Shown here: positions 17,981 to 27,834 of the stretch, in pieces | Numbering within the stretch: position 1 is the stretch's first letter | Layout: the number at the start of each line of letters is the position of its first letter | Assembly: GCF_011059135.1 (NCBI RefSeq) | Contig: NZ_JAALGD010000021.1 | Coordinates: forward strand, 1 to 56,459 | DNA length: 56,459 nt | Direction: 5' to 3' | From: Brevibacillus sp. SYP-B805 | GTDB lineage: Bacteria > Bacillota > Bacilli > Brevibacillales > Brevibacillaceae | Notes under the pieces: model-generated | Told to the model about the DNA's origin: nothing | The model's database searches: none | The model's input: only the letters and a program-made list of their open reading frames with translations | Program-made: the position numbers and the translations under genes

Positions 17981-18007
17981 TGCTTTCTTTCCGTTTTTCG
18001 ATAGAAT
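17980..18007 (+). promoter_or_regulatory. Possible sigma-A promoter of SDR gene
   Basis: TTGCTT at 17980-17985, 16 bases, TAGAAT at 18002-18007. Confidence 0.4.
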
Positions 18008-18057
18008 GAATGGCAGAAAGACCGCAGCTACCATTTTTCGCCAAGGGAGGAGTTACC

Positions 18058-18846
18058 GTGGATCTGCAGTTAAAGGGACGCACCGCCATCGTATTGGCAT
18101 CGACGAAAGGATTGGGGAAGGCGACCGCCTTGTCGCTGGCACGGGAGGGGGCCAACGTAGCCATTTCCGGCCGGGATGAAGCCGCGCTCGCCGCGGTCAG
18201 TCGGGAGATCGAGCAGGCTTCCGGACAGGCGCCGCTCGCCGTCGTCACGGACGTAACCAAAGCGGCGGACATCGAGCGCCTCGTCAAGGAAACGGTTGAC
18301 CGCTTCGGAACCGTTGACATCTTGATCAACAACGCCGGCGGCCCGGCGGCCGGCACATTTGACCAGATGACCGACGAGCTGTGGCAGCAGGCGTTTGAAC
18401 TGAATCTGCTGAGTTTCGTCCGCGCCATCCGCGCGGTGCTGCCGCACATGCGCAAACAGCGTTTCGGCCGCATCGTCAACTTCGCGTCGTCATCGTTTAA
18501 ACAACCGATTGAAAATCTGATCTTGTCCAACACCTTCCGTACCGGCATCATCGGTCTGGCCAAGACGCTGTCCGCCGAATTGGGACCGGATGGCATCCTG
18601 ATCAATACGGTTGGTCCCGGCCGGATCGCCACGGACCGCGTCGCGTTCCTCGATGCGGTCAAGGCGCAGAATACCGGCCTGTCGGTGGACGAGGTGCGCC
18701 AACAGGCGGAGAGCCTCATTCCGCTCGGCCGCTATGGGGAGCCGGAAGAGTTCGCCCGCGTGGTCACCTTCCTGGCTTCGCCCGCCAACAGCTACGTAAC
18801 CGGCCAGTCGATCCTGGTGGACGGCGGGATGGTCAAAGCCATTTGA
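18058..18846 (+). CDS. SDR-family oxidoreductase lacking the Tyr-x3-Lys motif
   Basis: A 262-residue classical-size short-chain dehydrogenase starting at GTG 18058 behind AGGGAGG. The nucleotide-binding loop reads STKGLGKA (15-22) in place of TGxxxGxG, NNAGG is present near 96-100, and the C-terminal YVTGQSILVDGGM is typical. Where YxxxK should follow the SSS of strand 5 the sequence is SNTFR, so the catalytic Tyr and Lys are replaced. A similar substitution is known in a branch annotated as 3-oxoacyl-ACP reductase-like, whose chemistry is unclear. Substrate is unknown. YajQ follows 28 bases later, probably on the same transcript. Confidence 0.75.
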   Translation: MDLQLKGRTAIVLASTKGLGKATALSLAREGANVAISGRDEAALAAVSREIEQASGQAPLAVVTDVTKAADIERLVKETVDRFGTVDILINNAGGPAAGTFDQMTDELWQQAFELNLLSFVRAIRAVLPHMRKQRFGRIVNFASSSFKQPIENLILSNTFRTGIIGLAKTLSAELGPDGILINTVGPGRIATDRVAFLDAVKAQNTGLSVDEVRQQAESLIPLGRYGEPEEFARVVTFLASPANSYVTGQSILVDGGMVKAI

Positions 18847-18874
18847 CAATAACAGCATGTGAAGGAGTACTGTG

Positions 18875-19366
18875 ATGAGCAAGGAAAGTTCGTTTGACAT
18901 CGTGTCCAAAGTGGATCTGTCCGAAGTAACCAATGCGATTCATATCGCCAAGAAAGAGATCGAGAACCGCTTTGACTTTAAGGGGAGCAAAAGCGAGATC
19001 ACCTTGGAGAAGGAAGAGATCGTGATCCTCTCCGATGATGAGTACAAGCTGGGTCAGGTGAAGGATGTGCTGCTCGGCAAATTGATCAAGCGCGGCGTCT
19101 CCATCAAGAATCTGGATTACGGCAAAATCGAGCCGGCCGCCGGCGGTACGGTGCGCCAGCGCGTGAAACTGATCCAGGGCATCGACAAGGAGAATGCCAA
19201 GAAGATCACCGCCATCATCAAAGAGACCGGTCTGAAGGTGAAAGCGAACATCCAGGACGATCAAATCCGCGTGACCGGAAAAAGCAAGGATGAGCTGCAG
19301 GCCGTCATCGCCGCCATCCGCAAGGCAGATCTGCCGATCGACGTGCAGTTTATCAATTATCGGTAA
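18875..19366 (+). CDS. YajQ-family nucleotide-binding protein
   Basis: A 163-residue protein of the UPF0234/YajQ family, whose members have two ferredoxin-like folds and bind cyclic di-GMP or nucleotides/RNA. It begins [18 protein letters not shown] and carries the family segments RFDFKGSK and [19 protein letters not shown] 18875 sits 7 bases after GAAGGAG; an overlapping GTG at 18872 is less likely. Function in Firmicutes is not settled. Confidence 0.88.
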   Translation: MSKESSFDIVSKVDLSEVTNAIHIAKKEIENRFDFKGSKSEITLEKEEIVILSDDEYKLGQVKDVLLGKLIKRGVSIKNLDYGKIEPAAGGTVRQRVKLIQGIDKENAKKITAIIKETGLKVKANIQDDQIRVTGKSKDELQAVIAAIRKADLPIDVQFINYR

Positions 19367-19384
19367 GCGCACCGCGAAATTTCG

Positions 19385-19475
19385 CCCTCATGATTCTATC
19401 TTCGCCTTTTCCCGCGTATGCATGTACAAAACGGGGACAAACGTTTTGTGGAAAGGGAGAGTAGAATCATGAGGG
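19385..19475 (+). promoter_or_regulatory. Inverted repeat occluding the next start codon
   Basis: A perfect 14-bp inverted repeat: 19385-19398 pairs with 19462-19475, which contains the ATG (19469) of the following gene. A CTTTTCC stretch in the 63-base loop can also pair partly with the ribosome binding site at 19451-19460. In the mRNA this would hide the start codon unless opened. No promoter was recognised inside the loop. Confidence 0.55.
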
Positions 19476-19942
19476 TATTTATCATCAGCTTCAGGCAGTT
19501 GATTGTCGGCATTATCGTCGTGCTCGTGCTCGTGATCGCCGGCATCGTGCTCCTGGTCAGCGATCCGCTTGATGTAACCGATTCGTACCGACCGGAGACG
19601 GACAGCATCGCGACCACCGCGCCGGTTCAAACGGATCTGGAGAACGGGGTGAAACCTGAGCTGGCGCTTGATGTAACCGTGGATGGCTCGACGGCGGACG
19701 TCAAGATGATCACGCAGCACTTCCAGTTTGTTCCGTACAATGATGATCTCGCCGACCATTTGAAGCACGGCACCGGGCATGCCCACGTTTATCTGGACGG
19801 CCAGCTGAAAGGGAAGGTATACGAGCCGGAGTTCCTGCTGAAAAAGCTGCCCAAGGGCGAGCATGAATTGCGGGTCGAACTCGCCTACAGCAACCATCTG
19901 CCCTACAAGGTGGAAGCAGTCAAGAAGATCCAGGTGAAGTAA
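19469..19942 (+). CDS. Hypothetical membrane-anchored protein
   Basis: 157 residues: a short basic N-terminus, one strong hydrophobic helix (about 11-33), then an extracytoplasmic domain. The C-terminal part contains HGTGHAHVYLDGQLKG and KLPKGEHELRVEL, a pattern seen in small beta-sandwich domains of cupredoxin-like or DUF4399-like proteins, with several His residues that might bind a metal. No firm family assignment. ATG 19469 follows GAAAGGGAGA with 8-base spacing. The start lies in the 3' arm of a long inverted repeat. A terminator follows at 19956. Confidence 0.65.
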   Translation: MRVFIISFRQLIVGIIVVLVLVIAGIVLLVSDPLDVTDSYRPETDSIATTAPVQTDLENGVKPELALDVTVDGSTADVKMITQHFQFVPYNDDLADHLKHGTGHAHVYLDGQLKGKVYEPEFLLKKLPKGEHELRVELAYSNHLPYKVEAVKKIQVK

Positions 19943-19955
19943 GCAGGCTTTCGTC

Positions 19956-19986
19956 AAGCGCACCGATTTGGGCGCTTTTCTTCTTT
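19956..19986 (+). terminator. Intrinsic terminator
   Basis: AAGCGC/GCGCTT stem with a 10-base loop and a following T-rich run. Confidence 0.55.
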
Positions 19987-20073
19987 TCGGCAGGAATACG
20001 CTTACATGATGGAGAAATAGAAATAGACAGACAAAAGAGAATCATCCGACAAAAGAAGAGGTGACGGAAAGCC

Positions 20074-21738
20074 ATGGCGAAGCTGCGTTCGATTACGATC
20101 GGAGATTTGCTGGATGAAACGGCGGCGCTTTACCCCGAGAAGGAAGCGGTCGTCTATGTGGAGCGGAATCTGCGCTACACCTATGCCCAATTTCAGCACC
20201 TGTGCAATCAGGCAGCCAAGGGATTTCTTTCCCTGGGCATCCAGAAGGGGGAAAATGTCGCGGTTTGGGGAACGAACGTGCCGGAGTGGGTGACCGCCCA
20301 GTTCGCGCTGGCCAAAATGGGAGGCGTGCTGGTCACCGTGAACACCAGCTACCGTGTCCATGAGTTGGAGTATCTGCTGAGACAGTCGGAATCAACCACG
20401 CTGATCCTGATCGAATCCTACCGCGATGCCAGCTACCTGGAGATGATCCGGGAAATATGCCCCGAACTGAACGAGTGCAAACCGGGCCAACTGCAGGCCA
20501 AGCGGCTTCCGCACCTGAAAAATGTGATTCTGATCGGGGAAGAAAGACAGCCCGGCATGTTCCTGTGGAGCGATCTCCTGGAGCGGGCAGCGGCGGTAAG
20601 CGAGGAAGAACGCATCCTTCGCCAGGCATCCCTTGACCCGGATGACGTGATCAACATGCAGTATACTTCCGGCACCACGGGCTTCCCCAAGGGGGTCATG
20701 CTTTCCCATATCAATATCGTCAACAACGCCATCAAGGTGGCCGATTGCATCCGGCTGGGGCCGGAAGACAGGCTGTGCATCCCCGTGCCCTTTTTCCACT
20801 GCTTCGGCTGCGTGATGGGCACCCTGGCGTGCGTGGCAACAGGGGCCACGATGGTGCCCGTCATTACCTTCGACGCCGGCAAGGTGCTCTCCATCGTGGC
20901 GGCGGAGCGCTGCACGGGACTGTACGGCGTGCCCACCATGTTTATTGCCGAGCTGAATCATCCCGATTTTGACAAGTATGATCTGCGCTCCCTGCGCACG
21001 GGCATCATGGCCGGTTCCAACTGCCCCATTGAGGTGATGAAGGCCGTGGTGGAGAGGATGGGGATTCGCGAAATCACCATCGCTTACGGCCAAACCGAAT
21101 CCTCCCCGGTGATTACGCAGACGCGGACGGATGACAGCCTGGAACGCCGCGTTTCCACCGTCGGACGGGCGCATGACGACGTGGAGGTGAAAGTGATCGA
21201 TCCGGTCACAGGCGACATGGTCCCGCCGGGCGTGCAGGGGGAATTGTGCACCCGGGGGTATCTGGTGATGAAGGGGTACTACAACATGCCGGATGCGACC
21301 GCCAAGGCCATCGACAGCGAAGGCTGGCTTCACACCGGCGATCTGGCGACCATGGATGAGGAAGGGTACGTCCGGATCACCGGGCGCCTGAAAGATATGA
21401 TTATCCGGGGCGGCGAAAACATTTACCCGCGGGAGATCGAAGAGTTCCTCTACAGCCATCCCAAAATTCTGGATGTGCAGGTGGTGGGGGTGCCCGATGT
21501 GAAGTACGGGGAGCAGGTGCTGGCGTGCATCAAGGTGAAGCCGGGAGAAACGCTGACGGAGGAGGAAGTGAAAGCGTACTGTGCCGGCAGGATCGCGCAC
21601 TTCAAGATCCCGCACTACATCCAGTTCGTCAGCGATTACCCGATGACGGCATCGGGGAAAATCCAGAAATACAAACTGCGCGAACAAGCCATCCGGGTGT
21701 TTGGCCTGGAGGACGCCGACAATATCGAGACCGCCTAA
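20074..21738 (+). CDS. AMP-binding acyl-CoA ligase
   Basis: Adenylate-forming enzyme that activates a carboxylic acid, probably a medium/long-chain fatty acid, to its CoA thioester. The 554 residues contain the P-loop [11 protein letters not shown] (about 197-207), the AYGQTESSP motif in the middle, the hinge [18 protein letters not shown] and the C-terminal catalytic Lys in [11 protein letters not shown]. It resembles the AcsF2/FadD-like group rather than acetyl-CoA synthetase. It stands alone, with a shared bidirectional terminator separating it from leuD. Confidence 0.85.
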   Translation: MAKLRSITIGDLLDETAALYPEKEAVVYVERNLRYTYAQFQHLCNQAAKGFLSLGIQKGENVAVWGTNVPEWVTAQFALAKMGGVLVTVNTSYRVHELEYLLRQSESTTLILIESYRDASYLEMIREICPELNECKPGQLQAKRLPHLKNVILIGEERQPGMFLWSDLLERAAAVSEEERILRQASLDPDDVINMQYTSGTTGFPKGVMLSHINIVNNAIKVADCIRLGPEDRLCIPVPFFHCFGCVMGTLACVATGATMVPVITFDAGKVLSIVAAERCTGLYGVPTMFIAELNHPDFDKYDLRSLRTGIMAGSNCPIEVMKAVVERMGIREITIAYGQTESSPVITQTRTDDSLERRVSTVGRAHDDVEVKVIDPVTGDMVPPGVQGELCTRGYLVMKGYYNMPDATAKAIDSEGWLHTGDLATMDEEGYVRITGRLKDMIIRGGENIYPREIEEFLYSHPKILDVQVVGVPDVKYGEQVLACIKVKPGETLTEEEVKAYCAGRIAHFKIPHYIQFVSDYPMTASGKIQKYKLREQAIRVFGLEDADNIETA

Positions 21739-21743
21739 GCAAA

Positions 21744-21770
21744 AAGCCGAGGAGAAGATCCTCGGCTTTT
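21744..21770. terminator. Bidirectional terminator between acyl-CoA ligase and leuD
   Basis: Nine-bp stem AGCCGAGGA/TCCTCGGCT with T after it on the plus strand and a run of A before it, which gives T on the minus strand. Confidence 0.75.
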
Positions 21771-21865
21771 CCCTATGTCGGACAGACAGCCCTGAGATGA
21801 TCCCATACACGGGGAACAGGCGACTGTCATCGGCACGCATTCGTGATAAGATGGTACTGGGGATG

Positions 21866-22449
21866 TCAGCGGCGCTGCGCTTCGTATGCGGCGATTTTCT
21901 CCTCCAACTGCAGGGTGATGCCGATATCGTCCAGGCCGTTCAAGAGGCAGTAGCGGCGATAATCGTCCACCTCGAAGGAGTAGCTGAGGCCGTGCGCGTC
22001 GCGAACGGTTTTGGCCTGCAGGTCGATCGTCAGCTCGTAACGATCGTAGGTTTCCGCCCGCGTAAACAGCTCATCAACCTGCTCTTCCGACAGCTTGATC
22101 GGCAGAATGCCGTTTTTAAAGCAGTTGTTGTAGAAGATATCCGCGAAGGAGGGAGCGATGATCGCGCGGAACCCGTAATCGTCCAGCGCCCAGGGCGCAT
22201 GCTCGCGCGACGAGCCGCAGCCGAAGTTGTTGCGAGCAAGCAGAATGGTGGAACCGGCATATTTCGGCTGGTTCAGCACAAACGATTCAATCGGTTGGCC
22301 CTCCGGTGTAAAGCGCCATTCATAGAACAAAAACTGGCCGAAACCGGTGCGTTCGATCCGTTTCAGGAACTGTTTCGGGATGATCGCGTCCGTATCCACG
22401 TTGACGCGGTTCAGGGGAGCGGCAATGCCGGTATGGGTGACAAACGGTT

Positions 22450-22453
<4 letters not shown>
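21866..22453 (-). CDS. leuD: 3-isopropylmalate dehydratase small subunit
   Basis: With LeuC isomerises 2- to 3-isopropylmalate in leucine synthesis. The 195 residues match LeuD; it starts [26 protein letters not shown] and has the [16 protein letters not shown] swivel-domain motif. The ATG overlaps the leuC stop, so the subunits are translated together. leuA and leuB are not present here, and the pair is instead next to a LysR regulator. Confidence 0.93.
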
Positions 22454-23877
<1,424 letters not shown>

Positions 23878-23916
23878 GGTGAGGATTCCTCCTTTGCGTG
23901 CGGTTCTCTTTCCTGT

Positions 23917-23945
23917 GTTGTACCATGACAACAACTATAGGTCAA
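23917..23945 (-). promoter_or_regulatory. leuCD promoter
   Basis: On the minus strand TTGACC, 17 bases, TACAAC. It overlaps the divergent lysR promoter and the inverted repeat at 23933-23958. Confidence 0.6.
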
Positions 23946-23954
23946 AGATATAAT
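23925..23954 (+). promoter_or_regulatory. lysR promoter
   Basis: ATGACA at 23925-23930, 18 bases, perfect TATAAT at 23949-23954. Confidence 0.6.
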
Positions 23955-23982
23955 AGTTATAAGGTTAATAGGTGTTACCTAT
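23933..23982. promoter_or_regulatory. Candidate LysR operators
   Basis: AACTAT (23933-23938) and ATAGTT (23953-23958) form an inverted repeat across both promoters, the place where a LysR protein would bind to control both genes. A second perfect repeat, ATAGGT-GTT-ACCTAT, lies at 23968-23982 just before the lysR ribosome binding site. Confidence 0.5.
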
Positions 23983-23993
23983 GGGAGGATGCT

Positions 23994-24890
23994 ATGGAAT
24001 TACGCCAGATACGTTATGTGCTGGCCGTCGCGGAAGAACACAGCTTCTCGCGTGCGGCGGAACGGCTTCACCTGGCTCAGCCATCGCTCAGCCAGCAGAT
24101 TGCCAAACTGGAAAAAATGTGCGGGGTTACGCTGTTTCACCGCCTGCCGCAGCATGTGGAACTGACGGATGCCGGGATGCGGTTTGTGCAGGTGGCCCAG
24201 CAGATCGTCGATCAAGTGGACGGACTGGAGCGCGAAATGCGCTCCTATGCGCAAGGGGAAAGCGGCCGTTTGCTCGTAGGCAGCCTGCCGATCACCGGCG
24301 AGTATGTGCTGCCGCCGGTCATTTCCGATTTTGCCCGTGCGTACCCCGGCGTGGAGCTGCAGCTGGTGGAAGAGCGATCGAGCCAGCTGGAGCAGCTGCT
24401 GGCGCGGGGAAAGATCGACGTCAGCCTGCTGACGATGCCGATCGCCGATCCCTCGCTGTACGCGGAACCGGCGTTTCGGGAAGAGATTTATCTGGCCCTG
24501 CCGCCAACCCATCCGCTGGCTGGCGAGGACGAGGTGGATCTTGCCCGCCTGGGAGATCAGCCGTTCATCTTATTGAAGGAAGGGCAGGGGTTTCGCCAGA
24601 TTTCGCTGATGCTGTGTGAACAGGCGGGATTTCGGCCGCGCATCGTCTTCGAAAGCAGCAATATTCACACGGTTCAGTCGCTGGTGGCTGCCGGCATGGG
24701 GGTCTCGTTTGCGCCGGCGATGATCACGGCTGCGCCGCGTACGCATGCGACGCCCGCCTACGTGCGGCTCTCCACCCATCCGGAGCGCACGCTGGTCGTG
24801 GCGTACCGGCGGGACAGGCATTTGTCCAAGCCGGCCAAGGCGTTTGTGGAGCTCTTGAGGAAAAGACACCCGGAAGTGCAGGCAAGGTGA
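23994..24890 (+). CDS. LysR-family transcriptional regulator of leuCD
   Basis: A 298-residue LysR protein: the N-terminal winged helix (MELRQIRYVLAVAEEHSF through SLSQQIAKLEK, about 1-60) and a type 2 periplasmic-binding-like effector domain (about 90-290). The start at 23994 is behind GGGAGG and gives the standard N-terminus. Divergent arrangement with leuCD and the shared promoter region suggest that it regulates leuCD; the effector is probably a leucine-pathway metabolite, by analogy only. Confidence 0.88.
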   Translation: MELRQIRYVLAVAEEHSFSRAAERLHLAQPSLSQQIAKLEKMCGVTLFHRLPQHVELTDAGMRFVQVAQQIVDQVDGLEREMRSYAQGESGRLLVGSLPITGEYVLPPVISDFARAYPGVELQLVEERSSQLEQLLARGKIDVSLLTMPIADPSLYAEPAFREEIYLALPPTHPLAGEDEVDLARLGDQPFILLKEGQGFRQISLMLCEQAGFRPRIVFESSNIHTVQSLVAAGMGVSFAPAMITAAPRTHATPAYVRLSTHPERTLVVAYRRDRHLSKPAKAFVELLRKRHPEVQAR

Positions 24891-24898
24891 CAGCCCGC

Positions 24899-24927
24899 GC
24901 GACAAGGCGGGGCGCTTGTGATACACT
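24899..24927 (+). promoter_or_regulatory. Possible extended -10 promoter of thioredoxin gene
   Basis: GCGACA, 17 bases, then TACACT (24922-24927) preceded by TGA, an extended -10 element. Confidence 0.4.
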
Positions 24928-24957
24928 AATACAAAGCAGGCGAAAGGGAGGATACCG

Positions 24958-25305
24958 ATGAGAGAAATCAAGACGGAAGCCGAGTTTCAGGAAGCGATTC
25001 AATCGGCGAAGCCGCTGGTTGTCAAATTCTATACCGACTGGTGCCCGGATTGTCACCGGATCGATCCGTTTATGCCGGAAGTGGAAGAAGCTTACAAGTC
25101 CAGGCTGGATATGGTGGCGGTCAACCGGGACACCCTGCCCGAGCTCGGGCAGCGGTTGGACGTATTCGGCATTCCCAGCTTCATCGCTTTTCAAAACGGC
25201 AAAGAGCTGGTCCGGTTTGTCAGCAAGCTGGGCAAAAGCCGGGAGGAGATCGAACAGTTCCTCGATCGTGTCGTGCAGGTGAGCGAAGCGCTGAAACAGG
25301 CGTAA
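24958..25305 (+). CDS. Thioredoxin-family protein
   Basis: A 115-residue cytosolic thioredoxin-like protein with the redox pair CPDC (C29, C32) after KFYTDW and the cis-proline loop IPSF near 78. CPDC is not the CGPC of housekeeping thioredoxin; it resembles YtpP/YdbP-type proteins. No signal peptide. A hairpin plus five T follows at 25321, so it is a single-gene unit. Confidence 0.85.
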   Translation: MREIKTEAEFQEAIQSAKPLVVKFYTDWCPDCHRIDPFMPEVEEAYKSRLDMVAVNRDTLPELGQRLDVFGIPSFIAFQNGKELVRFVSKLGKSREEIEQFLDRVVQVSEALKQA

Positions 25306-25320
25306 ACCATGCTGCGAAAC

Positions 25321-25352
25321 GGAAATCTGACTTCGTGTTGGATTTCCTTTTT
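25321..25352 (+). terminator. Intrinsic terminator
   Basis: GGAAATC/GATTTCC stem, 13-base loop, five T. Confidence 0.65.
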
Positions 25353-25449
25353 CGTGCCGGGAAACGGTTAAAGGGACGCTGCCGCGCCAAAGGAGTGACG
25401 CTGGCGGCTCCCAGGGTTTCAAATGTTTGGAAAGGACGCGATACATACG

Positions 25450-26361
25450 ATGATGGAAGTAACGCGCAGGGGAGAGTGGCTGTCCGGAACCATCCGGGAG
25501 GCGGACGCCGGGGTGCGGCTGGGCGATCTGCTGCGGCAGCGGTGGGGGCTGCCGCGAAAGACCGTCCACCTGCTCTTCCAGCAAAAAGAGATCCTGCTGG
25601 ATGGCGAACCCGCCGCGCAGCATGCAACGGTGCAGGCCGGGCAGGCAATCTGCATGCGTCTTTGTCCGCCCGAACCCCTCGGACTGGAGCCGAGCAGCGA
25701 GCCGCTTGACGTGCTGTATGAAGACGATCATCTGCTGGTGGTCGCCAAACCGGCCGGGCTCCTGCTGCATCCCACGGAAAAGCACCACACCCGCACCCTG
25801 GATCACCTGGTTGCGGGACATTTTGCCCGCACCGGCGTCAAAGCGAAGGTGCGGCACGTCCATCGGCTTGATCAAGAGACGTCCGGCGCGGTTTTGTACG
25901 CCAAGCATGCCCTGGCGTCGGCGCTGCTGGATGAACGCCTCCGGATGCGGCAGATCAAGCGCACCTATGTGGCATTCGTCCACGGTCGGATGGCTAAGGA
26001 AGCCGGCACCATCGATGCCCCGATCGGGAAGGACCGGCACCACCCGTCGCGCAGGCGGGTGACGCCAAACGGCGATCCGGCGGTAACCCATTACCGCGTC
26101 CTGGAGCGGTACCGGCAGGCAACGGAGGTGGAGTGTCATCTCGATACCGGCCGAACCCATCAGATTCGCGTGCATCTGAGCCATCTCGGCCATCCGCTGC
26201 TCGGCGATCTGCTGTACGGCGGAAAAACGGGCGACATTTCCCGCCAGGCGCTGCACGCCGCCAGGCTGCACCTGGTTCACCCGTTCGGCGACAAGGAGAT
26301 TGTCGTGACCGCCCCTTTGCCGGAGGATATGATCCGGCTGAAGCAGCGTTTGCCTAAATGA
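25450..26361 (+). CDS. RluA-family pseudouridine synthase
   Basis: Converts uridine to pseudouridine in rRNA or tRNA. The 303-residue product has an S4-like N-terminal region (about 15-75) and the catalytic RluA domain with HRLDQETSG (about 138-146; Asp catalytic), then GRTHQIRVHL and HPLLGDLLYGG. ATG 25450 follows GGAAAGGA at a long spacing; ATG 25453 is next to it. Which RluA subtype (RluD-, YjbO- or YhcT-like) is not clear. Confidence 0.87.
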   Translation: MMEVTRRGEWLSGTIREADAGVRLGDLLRQRWGLPRKTVHLLFQQKEILLDGEPAAQHATVQAGQAICMRLCPPEPLGLEPSSEPLDVLYEDDHLLVVAKPAGLLLHPTEKHHTRTLDHLVAGHFARTGVKAKVRHVHRLDQETSGAVLYAKHALASALLDERLRMRQIKRTYVAFVHGRMAKEAGTIDAPIGKDRHHPSRRRVTPNGDPAVTHYRVLERYRQATEVECHLDTGRTHQIRVHLSHLGHPLLGDLLYGGKTGDISRQALHAARLHLVHPFGDKEIVVTAPLPEDMIRLKQRLPK

Positions 26362-26365
26362 TACG

Positions 26366-26425
26366 CATGAGCCCCCCTTGCCGAATAGACTGCGGATGAG
26401 GACTGTCAAGGAGGGGGCTCACATG
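26366..26425 (+). promoter_or_regulatory. Hairpin sequestering the next ribosome binding site
   Basis: CATGAGCCCCCCTTG (26366-26380) can pair with CAAGGAGGGGGCTC (26407-26420), with a 2-base bulge. The 3' arm is the ribosome binding site of the following gene and its ATG is 3 bases further on. A message starting upstream, for example read-through from rluA, would have this site hidden. Confidence 0.5.
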
Positions 26426-27502
26426 AAAAGACCCATCATTGGGATTCTGACCTGGCGGAGGGGGCACACGTTTGCCGAGCCCCGCTACTTCCGCCAACTG
26501 ATCCGGGCAGGGCGGCGGTTGGGATGCACCGTCTTTCTCTTTTCGCCCCGGGACGTGCATGCGGCCAGGCGTGAGGTAAACGGGTTTGTGCCGAACGGAA
26601 GAGGGGGCTGGTCGGAAAGCAGTTTCCCATGGCCGGATGTGGTGATCGATCGCTATCGCTACTCCCCGACGGAGGCATTCAGGCAGTATGCCGCATTTCG
26701 TAGGAAGAAGCTGTTCCGCTATGCCAACAACCGCCTCGCCAACAAGTGGAAGGTGCACCGCCTGCTCATGCGGGATGAACGCATGCACCGCTGGCTCCCC
26801 GAATCCCGGCGGTATGATGCCGATCAGCTGCGCAGGATGGCTGCCCGCTATCCCGTCCTCTATGTCAAACCCGTCAACGGAACGGGAGGGCGGGGCATCC
26901 TCCGCATCGAACGAAACCAGGACGGCTATCTCCTGTTGGGGCGCGACCGCGAGCGGGCGAAACGCGCGGTTCGACTCCGGCGGTTGACGGCGCTCACCCG
27001 ACACGTCGACCGCTGGGTAAACAAAGGCTTTTTCATGATCCAGCAGGGACTTCGGCTACAGCTGATCCCCCAGCGGGCGGTCGATATGCGCCTCCTGATC
27101 CAGAAGGACGAGACCGGGCAGTGGCAGATCACCGGCCACGGCATTCGGATCGGCGGAGAGCGCAGCGCCACTTCCAACCTGCATGGGGGAGGACGGGCCG
27201 CAGATTCCGGGCGTTTTTTGCAAGCCCGCTTCGGCGCGGAGAAAACGCAGGCCATTCTGGCGGAATGCGAGGCCCTTGCCTTTCAGACGGCGGAAACGGT
27301 GGAACATCACTTCGGCCGCATGCTGGAACTCGGGCTTGATATCGGCATCGATGAGGATGGGCGCGTCTGGTTGATCGAGATAAACCCGAAGCCGGGGCGG
27401 GAGATATTGAAAGAATTGGGCAAAACGCAGCAGTACCGCCGGGCGATTCAACGCCCCCTGCAATATGCGATGCATGTCGCCCGTGCGAAATCGGAGGTAT
27501 GA
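26423..27502 (+). CDS. YheC/YheD-family ATP-grasp protein (endospore coat-associated)
   Basis: A 359-residue protein. It starts KRPIIGILTWRRG, and the C-terminal two thirds form an ATP-grasp domain with VKPVNGTGGRGI (about 155-166), DMRLLIQKD and the metal-binding WLIEINPKPGRE near the end. YheC/YheD relatives occur in spore-formers and are associated with the coat; their chemistry (probably amide or peptide ligation) is not established. ATG 26423 follows AAGGAGGGGG. The gene ran into a terminator hairpin now split by an insertion at 27529. Confidence 0.82.
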   Translation: MKRPIIGILTWRRGHTFAEPRYFRQLIRAGRRLGCTVFLFSPRDVHAARREVNGFVPNGRGGWSESSFPWPDVVIDRYRYSPTEAFRQYAAFRRKKLFRYANNRLANKWKVHRLLMRDERMHRWLPESRRYDADQLRRMAARYPVLYVKPVNGTGGRGILRIERNQDGYLLLGRDRERAKRAVRLRRLTALTRHVDRWVNKGFFMIQQGLRLQLIPQRAVDMRLLIQKDETGQWQITGHGIRIGGERSATSNLHGGGRAADSGRFLQARFGAEKTQAILAECEALAFQTAETVEHHFGRMLELGLDIGIDEDGRVWLIEINPKPGREILKELGKTQQYRRAIQRPLQYAMHVARAKSEV

Positions 27503-27505
27503 GAA

Positions 27506-27528
27506 AGGCGCCGTTCAAGCGGCGCCCT
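27506..27528 (+). repeat. 23-bp direct repeat (terminator stem), copy 1
   Basis: Identical to 27780-27802. It is the stem-loop of an intrinsic terminator (GGCGCC...GGCGCC) without the T run, directly after the ATP-grasp gene. The pair flanks 251 inserted bases. Confidence 0.85.
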
Positions 27529-27779
27529 AGCGTGCAGACAAAGTCCTTTTTTGCATGGCTAATGGTTCCTGCTCGCTCTCTTGACGACCCGCGAGGAAGT
27601 TGGCCGTGTCCGCTCCGAAACGCGACGCGGGCAGGGGGCTCAACATCTGGGTGTTCCAGGGATGTGAGACTATCGCCCCCTGTGGCCCCGCGTCTTTGTT
27701 TCTCCGCTGAGTCGGTCGTCAAAGGAGCTCGCTTGGCCCCATTACTCCATACCTTCAACAGAAGTTTGTCACCAGTCTG
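27529..27779 (+). mobile_element. 251-bp non-coding insertion, IS-free copy of the dispersed element
   Basis: Lies between two identical 23-bp copies of a terminator stem. Its 3' half (27653-27779) matches the repeats at 222-334 and, inverted, 55875-55978, including GTTTGTCACCAGTCTGA at the end, which is close to the right copy. Its 5' half has no second copy in the window. No convincing terminal inverted repeat and no transposase. It looks like a small non-autonomous element, or the relic of one, that uses terminator hairpins as targets. Confidence 0.6.
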
Positions 27780-27806
27780 AGGCGCCGTTCAAGCGGCGCC
27801 CTTTTT
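27780..27806 (+). terminator. Terminator stem, copy 2, with T run
   Basis: Second copy of the 23-bp stem, here followed by TTTT, so this is the functional terminator half. Confidence 0.75.
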
Positions 27807-27834
27807 CGTCTTATGAAAGCGGGGGAGGAACCCG

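Noticed and set aside
27529-27779. Group IIC intron relic, because such introns insert next to terminators
   Set aside because: No GTGYG start, domain V-like hairpin or reverse transcriptase was seen, and those introns do not duplicate the terminator stem.
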